From: Liopterus haemorrhoidalis
Lineage: Eukaryota > Arthropoda > Insecta > Coleoptera > Dytiscidae
NCBI GenBank assembly: GCA_963971575.1
Contig: OZ020618.1
Location: forward strand, 28,448,540-28,512,539
Reading direction: 5' to 3'
DNA length: 64,000 nucleotides
Shown: positions 21,966-32,813 of the stretch, one piece after another
How positions within the stretch are numbered: the stretch's first letter is position 1
Layout of the letters: each line of letters starts with the position of its first letter
Program-made: the position numbers and the translations under genes
Notes under the pieces: model-generated
What the model was told of the DNA's origin: nothing
The model's database searches: none
The model's input: the letters and a program-made list of their open reading frames with translations, nothing else

Positions 21966-23149
21966 TTAATAATATACTGAGATCAGCAATCAGCTGTTCA
22001 GCTCGCAATTATAAACAATGAGAGAAATCTTCTTAAAATCAATGGATTTGTATTGTACATTTCATTAATAACTAGTACAAAGCTGTTTTTGATCTATAAA
22101 TATATATAACTTGTCAAATAAAACAGCAAAATTAGAAACATCGTCAATTTTTCAATCAACTTTATTTCGTTAAATAACCATTTAACATATGATTTTTTAT
22201 AATAGGAACTTAAATCAAATCTTGATTAATGTAAAAAATTCAATATAAACAATTAAACGTCAAATAAAAGCTTTTCTGATCACTGTACAACAATGCAATA
22301 CCATTTACCAAACTTTCTCAAAATCATGAATGGAAATTACAATAACATTCATAGCAAAATGAAGATTACTTACAGTATGTTTGAAACTAACACTGTCACT
22401 GTTGTTATCAACCCCGTCTGTTATCTAGGGGCTGCTTTTCACTGCGCTGTTATTGGTAAACTGATTCGGATCTGTTTTGTTTTATTTAAAGTTGTAACCG
22501 CGCACGCGCTACATGAATACGCGTGCGCCTAGCTACGTTTATTTTCGCTCAATAACTAAATTTCTAAATTTAATTCAGCATATTTGATTATTAAAAGGAA
22601 AACATTATTTGATAGACGTAAGATTAGCAACAAATTTAGTAATATTTTAGGTTTTTGATATTAATCATATATTTTGTTGTTTATTTAATTTTTGATTTAA
22701 TTAAATTTATAATTTATTTCTAAAATTAAATTATTATTTTGTAATTGCTATTAGAGATAAATTTATAAATAAAACACACTTTTACAATATTTTTTTGCAG
22801 TTTTATCTATAATTTTATCGCAAATAATCTTAACTATAAACAAATATGTTGCTCCAGTTTTCTGTTACCGATATGATGTATTAGTAATTTTCTTTATGAA
22901 AAATAGGTAGTTAAATTTTTATTATTAGATAGCTATTTTCACATATTTATTTATTTATATACAAAGCCGTATTTGCGTTCCTAGGGAAAAAATATGGTTG
23001 TGCCCTCTTATAGTACATATGCACATATATATATATGCGGCAAAAAGGCGGGCACAGGGGGGGGGGGTCACGAGCTTGAGTCCCCCAAATGTTTAAATCA
23101 CACCTATTTTGGACGCATTTTTCGTGTAATTGAACGATAACGATACGTA
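21966..23149. other. no gene recognised
   Basis: AT-rich. A (TA)n stretch at 23023-23036 and a G-run at 23058-23067 precede GGTCACGAGCTTGAGTCCCC, another isolated MITE-like end. Short frames at 22293-22532 and 22947-23153 have no recognisable family. Confidence 0.4.
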
Positions 23150-23791
23150 ACACCCCCTACAACAGTGAAAGCGAGGGACGAGAGGCGCACAGACCCAGGG
23201 CGCCAGCTCTTAGGGGCGCCAAAACAAAAGTTTAAATATACATATTTTAAGTTTTTATAAATTTTTTTCTATTTTTATTGTGAATAAAGATATAGATTTT
23301 TATTTATATATGAATCTCGTATATTAAATACAAAATTGAATTTAAATACGTTTAAATTTATTGATTATATAATAATATTCAGTATTTTTTGGACTTCTGC
23401 AAAATATTAAAATATCATATATGCATTTTTTTGTATATAAATGACAAAGTAATAACCATTTAAACATGATTTAAACGATCTTCTGACATATTTGAAGACT
23501 GTGTTTCGAAACTAGTTTTTTAAATAATTTAACATAGAAAAAGATCGTTCAGTAGTACGTTGTTTACTGGTAACCAGGGCCGCCCCTAGGCGGTGGCAAG
23601 TGTGGCACCTGCCCCAGGCCCCGCGCCTTTAAGGGCCCCGCGCTTCGACCGTCAAGTAATAAAATAACAAAATACATTAAAAGTACAAGTATACAAGTTT
23701 TATAAATAGTTGGAAAAAAATTATATTTTCATTGAATATAAGTATGTGTACTTTGTTAATAGTTAATAATATAAAAGAAAATATCGTTATT

Positions 23792-23834
<43 letters not shown>

Positions 23835-24060
23835 TGGGACTCCGCAAATCCAGTTTTGGGGCCCCGCAATTCCAGTTTTGCCCCAGGCCCCGCAAATGCT
23901 AGAGGCGGCCCTGCTGGTAACATTACTAATATTTTTAACAGCATTTATAGATATATAACATATTTGATTAACTTTCTTACACAACTGCAAACATTATATA
24001 ACTGATTTTGGTGGCACATGTAGATATACAATGGTAATATTTGAAAAATCAGCTGTGGCC
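23150..24060 (-). pseudogene. hAT transposase remnant, family Z (minus copy)
   Basis: The reverse complement matches the plus-strand remnant at 54342-54548 plus 55580-55950, including the segment encoding ERSFS.LNYLKN. It also shares the flank CCAGCTCTTAGGGGCGCC with 55885-55915. Frameshifts and stops make it non-functional. A MITE (23575-23913) is inserted exactly at CTGGTAAC in the homologous sequence. Only the C-terminal dimerisation segment is recognisable. Confidence 0.75.
23575..23913. mobile_element. hAT MITE inside hAT remnant, perfect TSD
   Basis: CAGGGCCGCCCCTAG and CTAGAGGCGGCCCTG are inverted. The perfect 8-bp TSD CTGGTAAC (23567-23574, 23914-23921) flanks it. The homologous uninterrupted sequence at 54441-54455 confirms the insertion. 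Contains an (AT)n microsatellite at 23798-23833. 339 bp. Confidence 0.94.
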
Positions 24061-24068
24061 ACCACAGG

Positions 24069-24706
24069 ACCGACCGCCATCACAAAGTACTTGTATAAAA
24101 TACATTCTAGCAGCAGAGTAGAAATAACTTGGCCTAAAATTTTCTAACAGAGATATTATTTATCATGGCCATGGAAACGTTTGAAATAATAGATATTTAG
24201 AAAAAACCTCGAAATTTTTTTCAAAATTTTTCGTTTTTCAAAAAATATCTCAAATAAAAGTTGTTAGTTATTGCTTTTATAGCAACTTTTGTTAAATATT
24301 TTTTTTCGAAATATTATTCTGTTATGAAATATTCGCAAAAATCTTAAAATCGACTTGAGTAAACTCCCATTTCTAGTCAAGCGATTTTTACCAAAAGTTG
24401 ATCAACTCGTGCCATTGATGTCAAAAGCTTAAATATAAAGTTTCATAAAAATATTTTTAGCCGAATTTGCTCTGCACGTGTACACAGACGGACGGACAGA
24501 CAGACAGATGGACAGACGGACAGACGGAGAGACGAACAGACGAACAGACGAACAGACTGACAGGCGGACAGACGGACAGACAGACATCATGCTAAAAATA
24601 GACAAATCGTTATATAGGGACCTCAATTCGTAGAGATCCATCGAAATCTCGAAATGTCAAATTCGGTATGATCACAATACCTCCCTTATATATGTTGGCG
24701 GTCGGT
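24069..24706 (+). mobile_element. F2 MITE, copy B with expanded microsatellite
   Basis: Left ACCGACCGCCATCACAAAGT and right GTTGGCGGTCGGT are inverted over about 13 bases. The interior matches 17074-17672 in reverse and 28020-28345 in part. The CAGACGGA-type array is expanded to about 110 bp here (24483-24592). No coding function; the 70-codon PSVRLS-rich minus frame is the repeat translated. Confidence 0.82.
24483..24592 (+). repeat. CAGACGGA/CAGACGAA microsatellite
   Basis: About 27 four-base CAGA/CGGA/CGAA units with interruptions, flanked by ACGTGTACA and CATCATGCTAAAAATAG. It sits at the same place within F2 as the short CAGA tract of the other copies. Confidence 0.92.
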
Positions 24707-25394
24707 AAAAAGAGCGCAGTTATCCGGTCTTGCCCAGGGCGCCATAAGAGCTAGCGCCGGCTCTGAATACGTTGGGGGTGAACCCAGAAAAATCTGGGTT
24801 CACGGGACGTTTGGTCACCCTATGCTAGAGCCATCTATGTGTCATTTCTTAAGTTACAAGATAGCCATGGTTACATTGAAACAACTGATAGTCTAACATT
24901 TATAATTGAAATAATTGTTCAGTAACCATAAATTGACCAATGTAAATAAATAAATTTAATTTTTCTAATAAAAATTACTTTTGGTCGCCCAAAAATATAA
25001 TGTGCACCTTGGCTAAAAAGATCTTTTTCGTCCTTATCTGTTTGAAGACCTCGGCTGCGCATCGGCTTTTAAATTCAGATGCGACTGAAAAAAAACTACT
25101 TTTTGGCTCTGGTACACAAATAACTATTTCTATTAATGAATTAACAAAGTTTTATTTTTAATATATAAATTTTTTTGAGCTTGCATGAAGGAGGTTAAAC
25201 CTTTCAAATCTACTTCAATATCGGTTGTCGTTTAGGTCTGACGAGCACCAAGGGGTGGGTGGGAGGTAGGGGGTGCTCACGGGATGAGCCTGATAAATAA
25301 TAATATTTAAAAAAAGGAATAAATAGAATAATGTAAACCTATTTTTGTTAATTATATAACATTAATTCAAATCGAATGTATCATTGTTTTTTTC
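24707..25394. other. no gene; isolated MITE ends
   Basis: GAGCTAGCGCCGGCTCTG (24756-24773) and GGACGTTTGGTCACCCTA (24807-24824) are right ends of two MITE families whose left ends are not nearby. The rest is AT-rich. Confidence 0.4.
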
Positions 25395-25402
25395 ATTTAA
25401 AC

Positions 25403-25692
25403 CAGGGGTTCTAAACCTTTTCATACCTACCGCCCACTTTAGCATCTCTATTGGTAGAAAAAATTTCATACCGCCCACCTGTTGTATAATAATAATAACT
25501 TACCAAATACTTTCGCAAAATTTAGCTGCAAAAATCTTTATAAAACAACTTATTGCATCATCTCTTATTATTAAACACAACAAATATACATGCACCAAAA
25601 CGTGGCAACGTTGGATGTCACAATGTTTAAAACAACAATTAAATTTGAAAAAAAAAAAACGGAAAGTAGCCAGCATTGGTTGAGTACCACTG
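25403..25692. mobile_element. hAT MITE, perfect TSD
   Basis: CAGGGGTTCTAAACC at the left and GGTTGAGTACCACTG at the right. The perfect 8-bp TSD ATTTAAAC (25395-25402, 25693-25700) flanks it. Subterminal CCGCCCACTT and CCGCCCACCT repeats lie at the left. 290 bp. The 99-codon frame overlapping it is incidental. Confidence 0.93.
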
Positions 25693-25718
25693 ATTTAAAC
25701 CATTATTTGTCCACTATG

Positions 25719-25959
25719 CAGAACCACAGTAAGGGGGTGGCGGAGGGGGCGACGGCCCTGGGCGCATTATTTTTTGCTCATCATTTAGATTTTGGGAGGT
25801 GAGGACCTTTTTTTTTGCTCGACACTTGGATTTTGGGAGATGAGGACCTTTTTTTTGCTCATCACTTAAATTTTGAGAGGTGAGAACTTTTATTTTATTT
25901 GCCAAGGGCGCCAAAACACGGCTTTGCCCCTAGCGCAAGTTTTCCTTACTGCGGCTCTG
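25719..25959. mobile_element. hAT MITE with CAGAACCACAGTAAGG ends
   Basis: CAGAACCACAGTAAGG and CCTTACTGCGGCTCTG are inverted. TSD CCACTATG/CCACTAAG (25711-25718, 25960-25967) has one mismatch. Same family as 19378-19620. The interior has three minisatellite units of TTTTTTTGCTCATCACTT type. It lies only 26 bp from the MITE at 25403-25692. Confidence 0.91.
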
Positions 25960-25967
25960 CCACTAAG

Positions 25968-26641
25968 TTCATACGTGATTTGTCCAAATGTAAATAATCG
26001 ATATTTCTTAATTTTGCACATTAAAATTTTAATGACATGTAATACCTTGTAATACGGTTATTGGGTATGTATTCAATGTTTGGGACTTAGTATGTCGAAT
26101 GGAAAAGAAAAGTATGTCGAAATATTAGGTTCCCAACTTCTTACTGTGAAAAATCACGTATTGAATGTTACCTTCTCATTTGTCTTGTAATTAAATGTAA
26201 TCCGACCGCAAAAAATTGACTTCTGAGCCCTCTAGGAAAAACTTTGGGTGCGTGCTTGGTTCAGGTTAGCATTTGCAAGTCGGTTGCAACGAGCTGTCTT
26301 GTTAAGTTTCATTGGAAAGAATGGCTATTCAAAAATATATGTGCTCCAAAATAAACTTGCACAATTAGCTGCATTACAATATATCTTGGGATATTTGGTT
26401 TGATTTCTTATAGGTTAAGATGGACCACAGAAAATATGAAGGCCAGGTTACACATCACTGTTTTGAAATTTTAATTCGTCCTAATCCAAATTTGGTAGTT
26501 CATGCTTTATGGTAAACCATGCTTATTCGAATCTCGTACTAATCGAATCCACACTAATTGAGGGATTCCTTTATTTATGTTAAGTTATTAGATGGTTTAC
26601 TAAATTAACACGTAGGTCCGGCTTTTCTGATCAGGTCCGTA
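25968..26641. other. no gene; Tigger-like fragment
   Basis: AT-rich. At 26520-26572 ATTCGAATCTCGTACTAATC and TAATTGAGGGATTCC resemble a pogo/Tigger terminus, without a partner. Confidence 0.4.
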
Positions 26642-26649
26642 ACTAGAAC

Positions 26650-27704
26650 CAGGGTTGCCAAGTCATTTAAAGAAAAAAACGCCATTTATCACAGATATCG
26701 CCCAAATCGCCCACTTAATACAAAAAATCGCCCAAAGAGCACAATTTTACAAATTTAAGTCAACAATCGAAAAAAATATTGAAACAGAATTTTTATATAC
26801 ATATAATTAAAACAAACAGTCGAACAATACTTAAAAATGTATCTATACTTTTAATGACAAACAAAAATAAATATAATTTTATACAAGATGATTAACTTTT
26901 ACCGACTAATCTTTTGATCATTTTGTGTAGGAAAAGTTCACTTTAATATATAAAATGTTAGCTAGTGACAACTTAAGAAAATTTAATTCCATTTAGTTCC
27001 GCTTAAAGGTTTGGAATAGCTTATAGTAGTAAATCACGTGGAAGACTGAAGTCACTATCCTATTGGATGCCACATAAAATTAACGACTCAACATCCAACA
27101 AACTACTTCTTGATTCCGAACAGAGAATAGTGAAACTTAAGAGCCCATGTCACACAGTATTTATTCAAAAAGTAATATAATACTAAAGTTCATTTGATTT
27201 AAATATAAATAGTTCGGCAATCACAGAAAAATTGTTACATATTTGCATTAAAAATATAATACAACAGTAAATTTGATATAAATATAAGTAATATGAACCT
27301 AACCTAACCAGATCTAGTTATTTTGTTTACTTTTATAGTTTATTGCGAACTTTAAATGTCAACTAAATGTTCCTTACGCTGTAAAAATGACTTTAGATTT
27401 TTTGGTTTTGATCATTATTAAGAAAGTGACATTTTTTATAAGTTTTTAATACCAACATGACAATTTCAAAGGTGCAAACTATTGAAATCAAAATATCCTC
27501 TTAGTTTGTTTTTACAAAAGTGAACAGCATATTCTCGAACACTATTAAAAATATATTCTAATAGGATAATAAAAACGCGCAAAATCGTAAAAATTATTTT
27601 TCAGATCGCAAAATAGGTCGCAGGCGCTACAGACAATAAATAGGTCACAAAATACAAAATCAGATCGCCCAATTTGCAATTAATCGCCCAACTTGGCAAC
27701 CCTG
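26650..27704. mobile_element. 1.05-kb hAT element, non-autonomous
   Basis: CAGGGTTGCCAAGT and ACTTGGCAACCCTG are perfect inverted repeats. TSD ACTAGAAC/ACTATAAC (26642-26649, 27705-27712) has one mismatch. AATCGCCCA words are repeated near both ends, a subterminal-repeat arrangement expected for hAT transposase binding. The interior contains fragments related to 44439-44844 (26985-27020) and 43490-43690 (27030-27165), so other elements inserted into it. Confidence 0.92.
27030..27165 (-). repeat. repeat shared with 43490-43690
   Basis: The reverse complement contains GGCATCCAATAGGATAGTGA and CACGTGATTTA, matching CAGCCAATAGGGTAGCGACT and CACGTGATTACT near 43590-43630, with further similarity outward. 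Nature unknown. Confidence 0.6.
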
Positions 27705-27712
27705 ACTATAAC

Positions 27713-28019
27713 GTAGCAAAGGCGACGCACGCCACGTGCACAGCTGTGTGTTGAGCGCAAAATTTGTTTGAACTTCCAGTTTTTTTTTTTTGCTCCTCAG
27801 TTAGTTTAGAATCCTTTTTTTTTGCTCATCAACTTCATAGTTTGTAATCCCATTTCCTCTTTTGCTCACTTGATCTTTCGAAAGAGGAGCGCCCAGTGCT
27901 TTTGTTCCCTGATGATCAGCTCCCATTGAATCAAAATATAATTTTAAAACATATAATATTACTGTTATGTAATTATTATATAAATCCAAAAGGAGAAAAA
28001 CAATGAATTAAAGTTAAAA
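27713..28019. other. no gene; minisatellite traces
   Basis: TTTTTTTTTTTTGCTCCTCA and CCTTTTTTTTTGCTCATCA at 27780-27828 are two units of the MITE-borne minisatellite, here without identifiable TIRs. Confidence 0.5.
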
Positions 28020-28345
28020 TTGAAATTGTGCCATTGATTTTTTCGAAATATTTCTCTATTGCGAATTATTCGTGAAACATAGAAAAGTGACATCAGTAAA
28101 CTAACCATTCTGGTGGACGGATCTGTACAAAAAATTGTTTAAATGAGAAATTTAAGTCCGAAGCTTCCATATAAAATTTCTAAAAAATCCATTCAACCGA
28201 ATTTGCTCTACACGTGTCCGCAGACCGACAGACAGATCACCTGACCGACATTACGCTAAAAACAGTTGATTTGTGTTACAAAAATCCTAATTCGTGCGTA
28301 TATTTAAAAATCTCGAAAAGTCAAAATTAATATAATTACGGGGAA
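28020..28345 (+). repeat. F2 MITE, partial copy C
   Basis: Parallels 24240-24670: TTTTTTCGAAATATTTCTCT, CCGAATTTGCTCTACACGTG, CAGACCGACAGACAG, ACATTACGCTAAAAACAG and AAATCTCGAAAAGTCAAAAT. Both termini are lost. Confidence 0.7.
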
Positions 28346-28574
28346 TGGCGGGCAGTGTTGACAACGACGGGCCAATAACCGACAAAAAAGCCTTTTTTTA
28401 CACAAACTTCTTTACGCTTACTTCAAGCCTGTTGGCTTCTGCTGTCCTAGATTTTTACTAAACCTAACCTAATTAACCGGTCGTTGTCAAAACTGCACGG
28501 CTACTGTCATTGGTCGTAACATATATATTTTTAGAGTGGTGTAGTTTGAGATTTATTTTATATGCGAGTTAAAT

Positions 28575-28730
28575 CATAAATTATATGCGTGCCAAATTTC
28601 AACTCTCTAGATTCAGCGGGTTGACCACAATATCTACTGGAATATACAGACAGACATACAGACAGCAGCAGACAGATACATGAATGACGTTATAAAAGTT
28701 CCTTTGTTTTACCGACGTAAGCCTAAAAAT
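28575..28730 (-). repeat. F1 end fragment
   Basis: GCGTGCCAAATTTCAACTCT and a decayed GCCGTTTGGC block, then CAGACAGACATACAGACAG and GACGTTATAAAAG, the F1 microsatellite end in minus orientation. The rest of F1 is absent. Confidence 0.65.
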
Positions 28731-29349
28731 AGAAAACTTAGACCTACATATTAAGTAACATTTTAAGGCGTAGAGGTGCTTTAAATTCAAGTGGTTAAAC
28801 TTGTTATATGATGAGTAGTATCTGATAAAGTTATGAGATAAAATTTCAAACTAAATATTTGTGTTTATTGATATGATATGTTTGCAAAATCGCCGATACT
28901 GTATCTTTTTTGTTGACATAGATATTATTAACCACTAAATTGATAAAACGGTAAATCAGGTTAAATAACGCTAGACAGACTTTTGATGTATTTGTCTAAG
29001 TTTACAGGAAATTTGACTGGTCGGAATTAGATAATCACCGCAATGTTTATTAGATTAAAAGCTTGTTAATATAAGACTAAAGTTCGGTAAAGCGGATGGC
29101 TAATTTAAACGTATTAAAATATCGTTCAAAATGTACATTTATCATATAGTTAAAATTTAAAAAAAATAAAAAAAATAGCGAGTTATCGTATTTGCTTCAT
29201 TTAATATTTATAGATATCAGAAATAAGTAGTATAAGAATTTGATGGTTCAGTATTGGCAGTATATGAACCGTAAGTAGTATATTAGGTTCATATACTACT
29301 TACTGCGTTTGGTGGTACACAATTAGGGTGACCAGATGTATTCTATATA
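28731..29349. other. no gene; one MITE end
   Basis: AT-rich. An inverted pair GTATATGAACC/GGTTCATATAC is at 29258-29297. ATTAGGGTGACCAGATG at 29325 is a lone end of the TAGGGTGACC family. Confidence 0.4.
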
Positions 29350-29549
29350 CGTTATTGCACGGCCGGCCAGAGAGCGGTGCGAACGGTGCGACCGCACAAG
29401 GCGCCGCGCTACGGAAGGCCCCGCGCGACTCAATTTTTTTTTTTTTATTTATTTATAAAAATACTAAATCGGTTCTTTTCATAGTTGCAGTTTACCTTTA
29501 ACAAAATATGAAATGATTTGGACTTTTTTCTTCTAAATATGTATAAACA

Positions 29550-30001
29550 ATGCAGCCAGTACCGACATTTGTGTTTTTCGACAATGCAATCGACAATGCA
29601 ATTTTATCATTTAAAAAAAGATTCGAAATTTATCACCACCACGAAAATTTATTTGGCTTTTTGTACAATTCAGACAATATACAAAAGATGACTGAAGACG
29701 ATCTGCTTAAATGTTGCAAAGATTTAAATTTGTGTTTAAAAGACGACATTGATTGTACAGATCTTTTTTAAGAAATTAAAATGTGTCGTCGGGTATTGTT
29801 GCTTAGAAATACAATTTTAGAAATTTTAGAATATATTTACAGGAAAAATTTATCTGAATTGTATCCCAATTTAACTGTTTTGAAAGTAATACTGACAATT
29901 CTAGTAACATTTTGTCAATCGAGTCCGAGTTGGCAAGAAAACTAAATTATGACGAGATAATTAACAATTTTGCAATAAAACATGCCAGAAGGAATTATTA
30001 G
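29550..30001 (+). pseudogene. hAT transposase remnant (ZMYM1-like)
   Basis: The first frame (29550-29771) reads like the mid-C-terminal part of ZMYM1/DUF4371-related hAT transposases (IDNAILSFKKRFEIYHHHEN, then DLLKCCKDLNL). After a stop, other frames continue with LSELYPNLTVLKVILTI and ARKLNYDEIINNFAIKHARR, the usual order around the dimerisation domain. The ERSFSKL segment has been deleted. At least two frameshifts; not functional. It sits inside the TSD-bounded element 29358-32032. Confidence 0.82.
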
Positions 30002-30009
30002 TCATCATT

Positions 30010-30175
30010 ACTGGTACGGCCTTCAAGGCCCTTGAATGCCATAGCCGTCCCAATCGTCTTCCGCCATTCCTTCCGATTTTGTGTTATTGTCCTCCTGTTG
30101 TGTGCACCGATAGACCGAGCATCCTGTTACACAATCAACCCACCTAAGCTTTGGTCTACATCAATTCTACTACCT
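30010..30175 (-). pseudogene. LINE C-terminal fragment (antisense)
   Basis: The reverse complement reads DARSIGAHN, RRTITQNRKEWRKTIGTAMA and FKGLEG. This resembles the short tail after the reverse transcriptase in many insect LINEs (DLR..G...W...A.DR..WR..I..A). It is separate from, and opposite to, the plus-strand LINE that follows. Confidence 0.6.
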
Positions 30176-30246
30176 ACAGGCACAATAGGAAAATTACTTT
30201 GTACATGGTTTATTTCATTGGCTCCAGTCCATCCTAGTCGATTTAA

Positions 30247-31640
30247 TTGCTCCCGATATATAAGAAAGGTGATAATGATGATCCAGGAAATTACCGCCCA
30301 ATTTCACTGTTGCCAATATTTTCCAAAATATTCGAAAAGATATTGTCAACTCAAATACTCGAATACTTTGATAGTAAAAAGTTGTTCAATAAGGCACAGT
30401 TTGGATTTAGAAGCGGTAAATCAACAACAGATGCAATATCATCATTCCTTTCTGAAATATCGGGTTCCATGGAATCTAGAGAATACTGCTTGGCCAAATT
30501 ATTAGATCTTTCAAAAGCTTTTGATTGTGTCACCCATAAAATACTATTAGAAAAGTTAACCTTATATGGATTTGACGAGAACAGTAGCAAGTTGATTACA
30601 TCCTACTTAGAAAATAGGACACAGATTGTTTCATTTAAAAATGTCTCGTCAAATCCCTTAACGGTTACCTCGGGCGTTCCACAAGGATCAATCCTCGGTC
30701 CTCTCCTCTTCTTGATTTATATCAATGACTTTCCCTCCTACATTGGTGGAACCAGTATTTTATACGCCGATGACACAACGTTGATTGCAAGATCGTCATC
30801 ACTTGTTGATGTTACCACTATTAATAACAGCACAATGCAGAGAGCTAAGTACTGGTTCGACACCAATCGACTCTCCATAAACCTCAACAAGACCCAACAA
30901 ATTCTTTTAACACTAAAACCAAACAATTTTGATAATCCGAAATCCGTGAACTTATTGGGGGTACTAATTGATCCCAAACTCACTTGGGATCAGCATGTCA
31001 GTGTTATAGCAAAAAAATTGTGTTCTACAATGTATTTGTTAAGAAACCTGACATCCATTTTAAGTACCGACGTTCTGAGAATGGCGTACTATGCATTATT
31101 CCACTCCCAAATGACATATGGCATTACAGCATGGCGTCATTACAGCATGGGGTCGCAATCAGAGTAATTACACGTTCACCCTACAGAGCTGATTGTCGCA
31201 ATAATTTTATTTCTTTAGAGATAATGACTTTTCTATCCGCGGTCATGTACCATTCCCTAATTTCAACCCATAAAAAAATATGCAGTTTTCAAACTCATGC
31301 GGAAATACACCAATACAAGACAAGAGGCAGGTCGAATTTATACCCAGACTTTCTGAGACTTACTAAATCTCGTAATTGTGAGAACTTCTATGGAGTCAAA
31401 CTACTTAATAAGTTACCAGTGGAACTCAGAAGTTTGGGTTATAACGAATTCAAAAAGGGGATGAAACAGTTTTTTACTGAACATCCATTTTACTCCACAG
31501 AAGAATTATTTAAATATAGGTTTTAAAAATGTAATACAAATCTTGTAATCGTATAATAATTGTATAATTAAATGTATATGTCTTGACTGACTTAAAACAG
31601 ATTTAATGTAACTAAGTCAATAAATATATTATTATTATTA
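30247..31640 (+). pseudogene. jockey-like LINE reverse transcriptase, 5'-truncated and frameshifted
   Basis: The first frame (30247-31167) has reverse transcriptase blocks in order: NYRPISLLPIFSKIFEKIL, FGFRSGKSTTDAI, LDLSKAFDCVTHKILLEKL, SGVPQGSILGPLLFLIYIND and the catalytic YADD (at about 30764). It stops at 31167. A second frame (to 31526) continues with the LINE C-terminal tail (GVKLLNKLPVELRSL, FFTEHPFYSTEELFKY). A 16-bp tandem duplication at about 31122-31153 (CATTACAGCATGGCGT then CATTACAGCATGGGGT) and a small loss of sequence explain the break. The endonuclease is absent. The 3' end is ATTATTATTATTAATT, a typical microsatellite tail. Confidence 0.93.
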
Positions 31641-32040
31641 ATTAAACTTTTTTCTTCCTACCGATTAAACCGTTTTAAATTATATCCGCCTCTCAATAAG
31701 GCCCTTTTGCAACAGTCTAAAACGTTCTATGGGCATTTGGGTCGTGTCATGATTTCAGTATTGTTTTCAGAGTGAGATTTCATAACAATAGGTTTTCTAT
31801 GGGCAGTGGTCGTTATGAAATAGGTATTTATAGAGCTTTTTAGCTATTTATATTATTTTGTTAAATATTAATTATAATTATTCATAAATTATTAGTGTAA
31901 CTAATATGTACAAATAATAAGTGCAATATTGCAAAATACAAATATTTTGAACGTTTTTTTTTTTTTTTTAGAAGATGAAGGCCCCGCAAGAGCATCTTGT
32001 ACCGGGCCCCGCTTTTTCTCGGGCCGGCCCTGCGTTATTG

Positions 32041-32810
32041 ATAGATAATATTGATAGTTTCTAGAATTGTGTGAAATTGATATATATTTGTTTATCAGTT
32101 CTCTGTCGATCAATCGGCATGTAGTCTAGTAAACAATATAATAATATACCTATGTGCAATGTTGTACAAATCGTGATACTAATAAGCGGAGTTAGGTAAC
32201 AATTCACACTCTTCAGGTACAATTATTTTATTCCTTGTATTGTAATTGCACGCTTCATATATATGCCGCATATTAAGCCTCGTTTATAATAAACCCGTAA
32301 CATATTGCATAAGGATGGAACAAAGGGTTTGATCATTCAGAAAGCCTGTTTGTAATAAACAGAACAAAGAGAGTAGTGTAACTTTTATGCTATGTATCTA
32401 TGGCATATTTATAATAAACGAGGCTTTACTAGTTTTTCATTTAGTTTCATGTACTATAACAAGAAAATTTTACGGATATCATTTCTACCGTGCCTGCAAT
32501 ACTGGAAATAAAATTAGTTACACATATTTCGTCGTTATCCACCTTCATTCAGACGGAAATATTGGGTTGATGCATAAATTCGTAACATTTTTGGTTTCCA
32601 ATGCAAGAGTGCAACCTTGCCTTCCAAAGCTCTCTTGCCTTATACTCAGACCAATTCTGTAACTCAATTACTATGATCATAGGAACTAAATCTGTTACTA
32701 TGAGCAAGGCCAGTTACTATCATGAATGAAAGTCATTATGCTTTTTATAATATTTTATCTTGTAGTAACGTTACTACACAGTAAATTTTTACAGAATTGA
32801 TCTGCTTAGG
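32041..32810. other. no gene recognised
   Basis: AT-rich intergenic sequence. The 91-codon frame at 32387-32662 has no recognisable family or context. TTTATAATAAACGAGGCTT occurs near 32415 and its inverse near 32275 (AAGCCTCGTTTATAATAAAC), a small inverted pair. Confidence 0.4.
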
Positions 32811-32813
32811 GCA

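Larger units (their letters stand above)
29358..32032 (+). mobile_element. hAT element with decayed transposase, invaded by LINE sequence
   Basis: Left end CACGGCCGGCCAGAGAG and right end CTCGGGCCGGCCCTG are inverted. The perfect 8-bp TSD CGTTATTG flanks it (29350-29357, 32033-32040). The left half carries a hAT transposase remnant (29550-30001). The middle (about 30010-31640) is LINE sequence foreign to hAT elements, and the GC-rich right end resumes at about 31975. The perfect TSD shows the outer boundaries belong to one insertion. Confidence 0.88.

Noticed and set aside
30032..30505. 157-codon plus-strand frame before the LINE
   Set aside because: It overlaps an antisense LINE tail and the out-of-frame start of the plus LINE; its sequence matches nothing itself.
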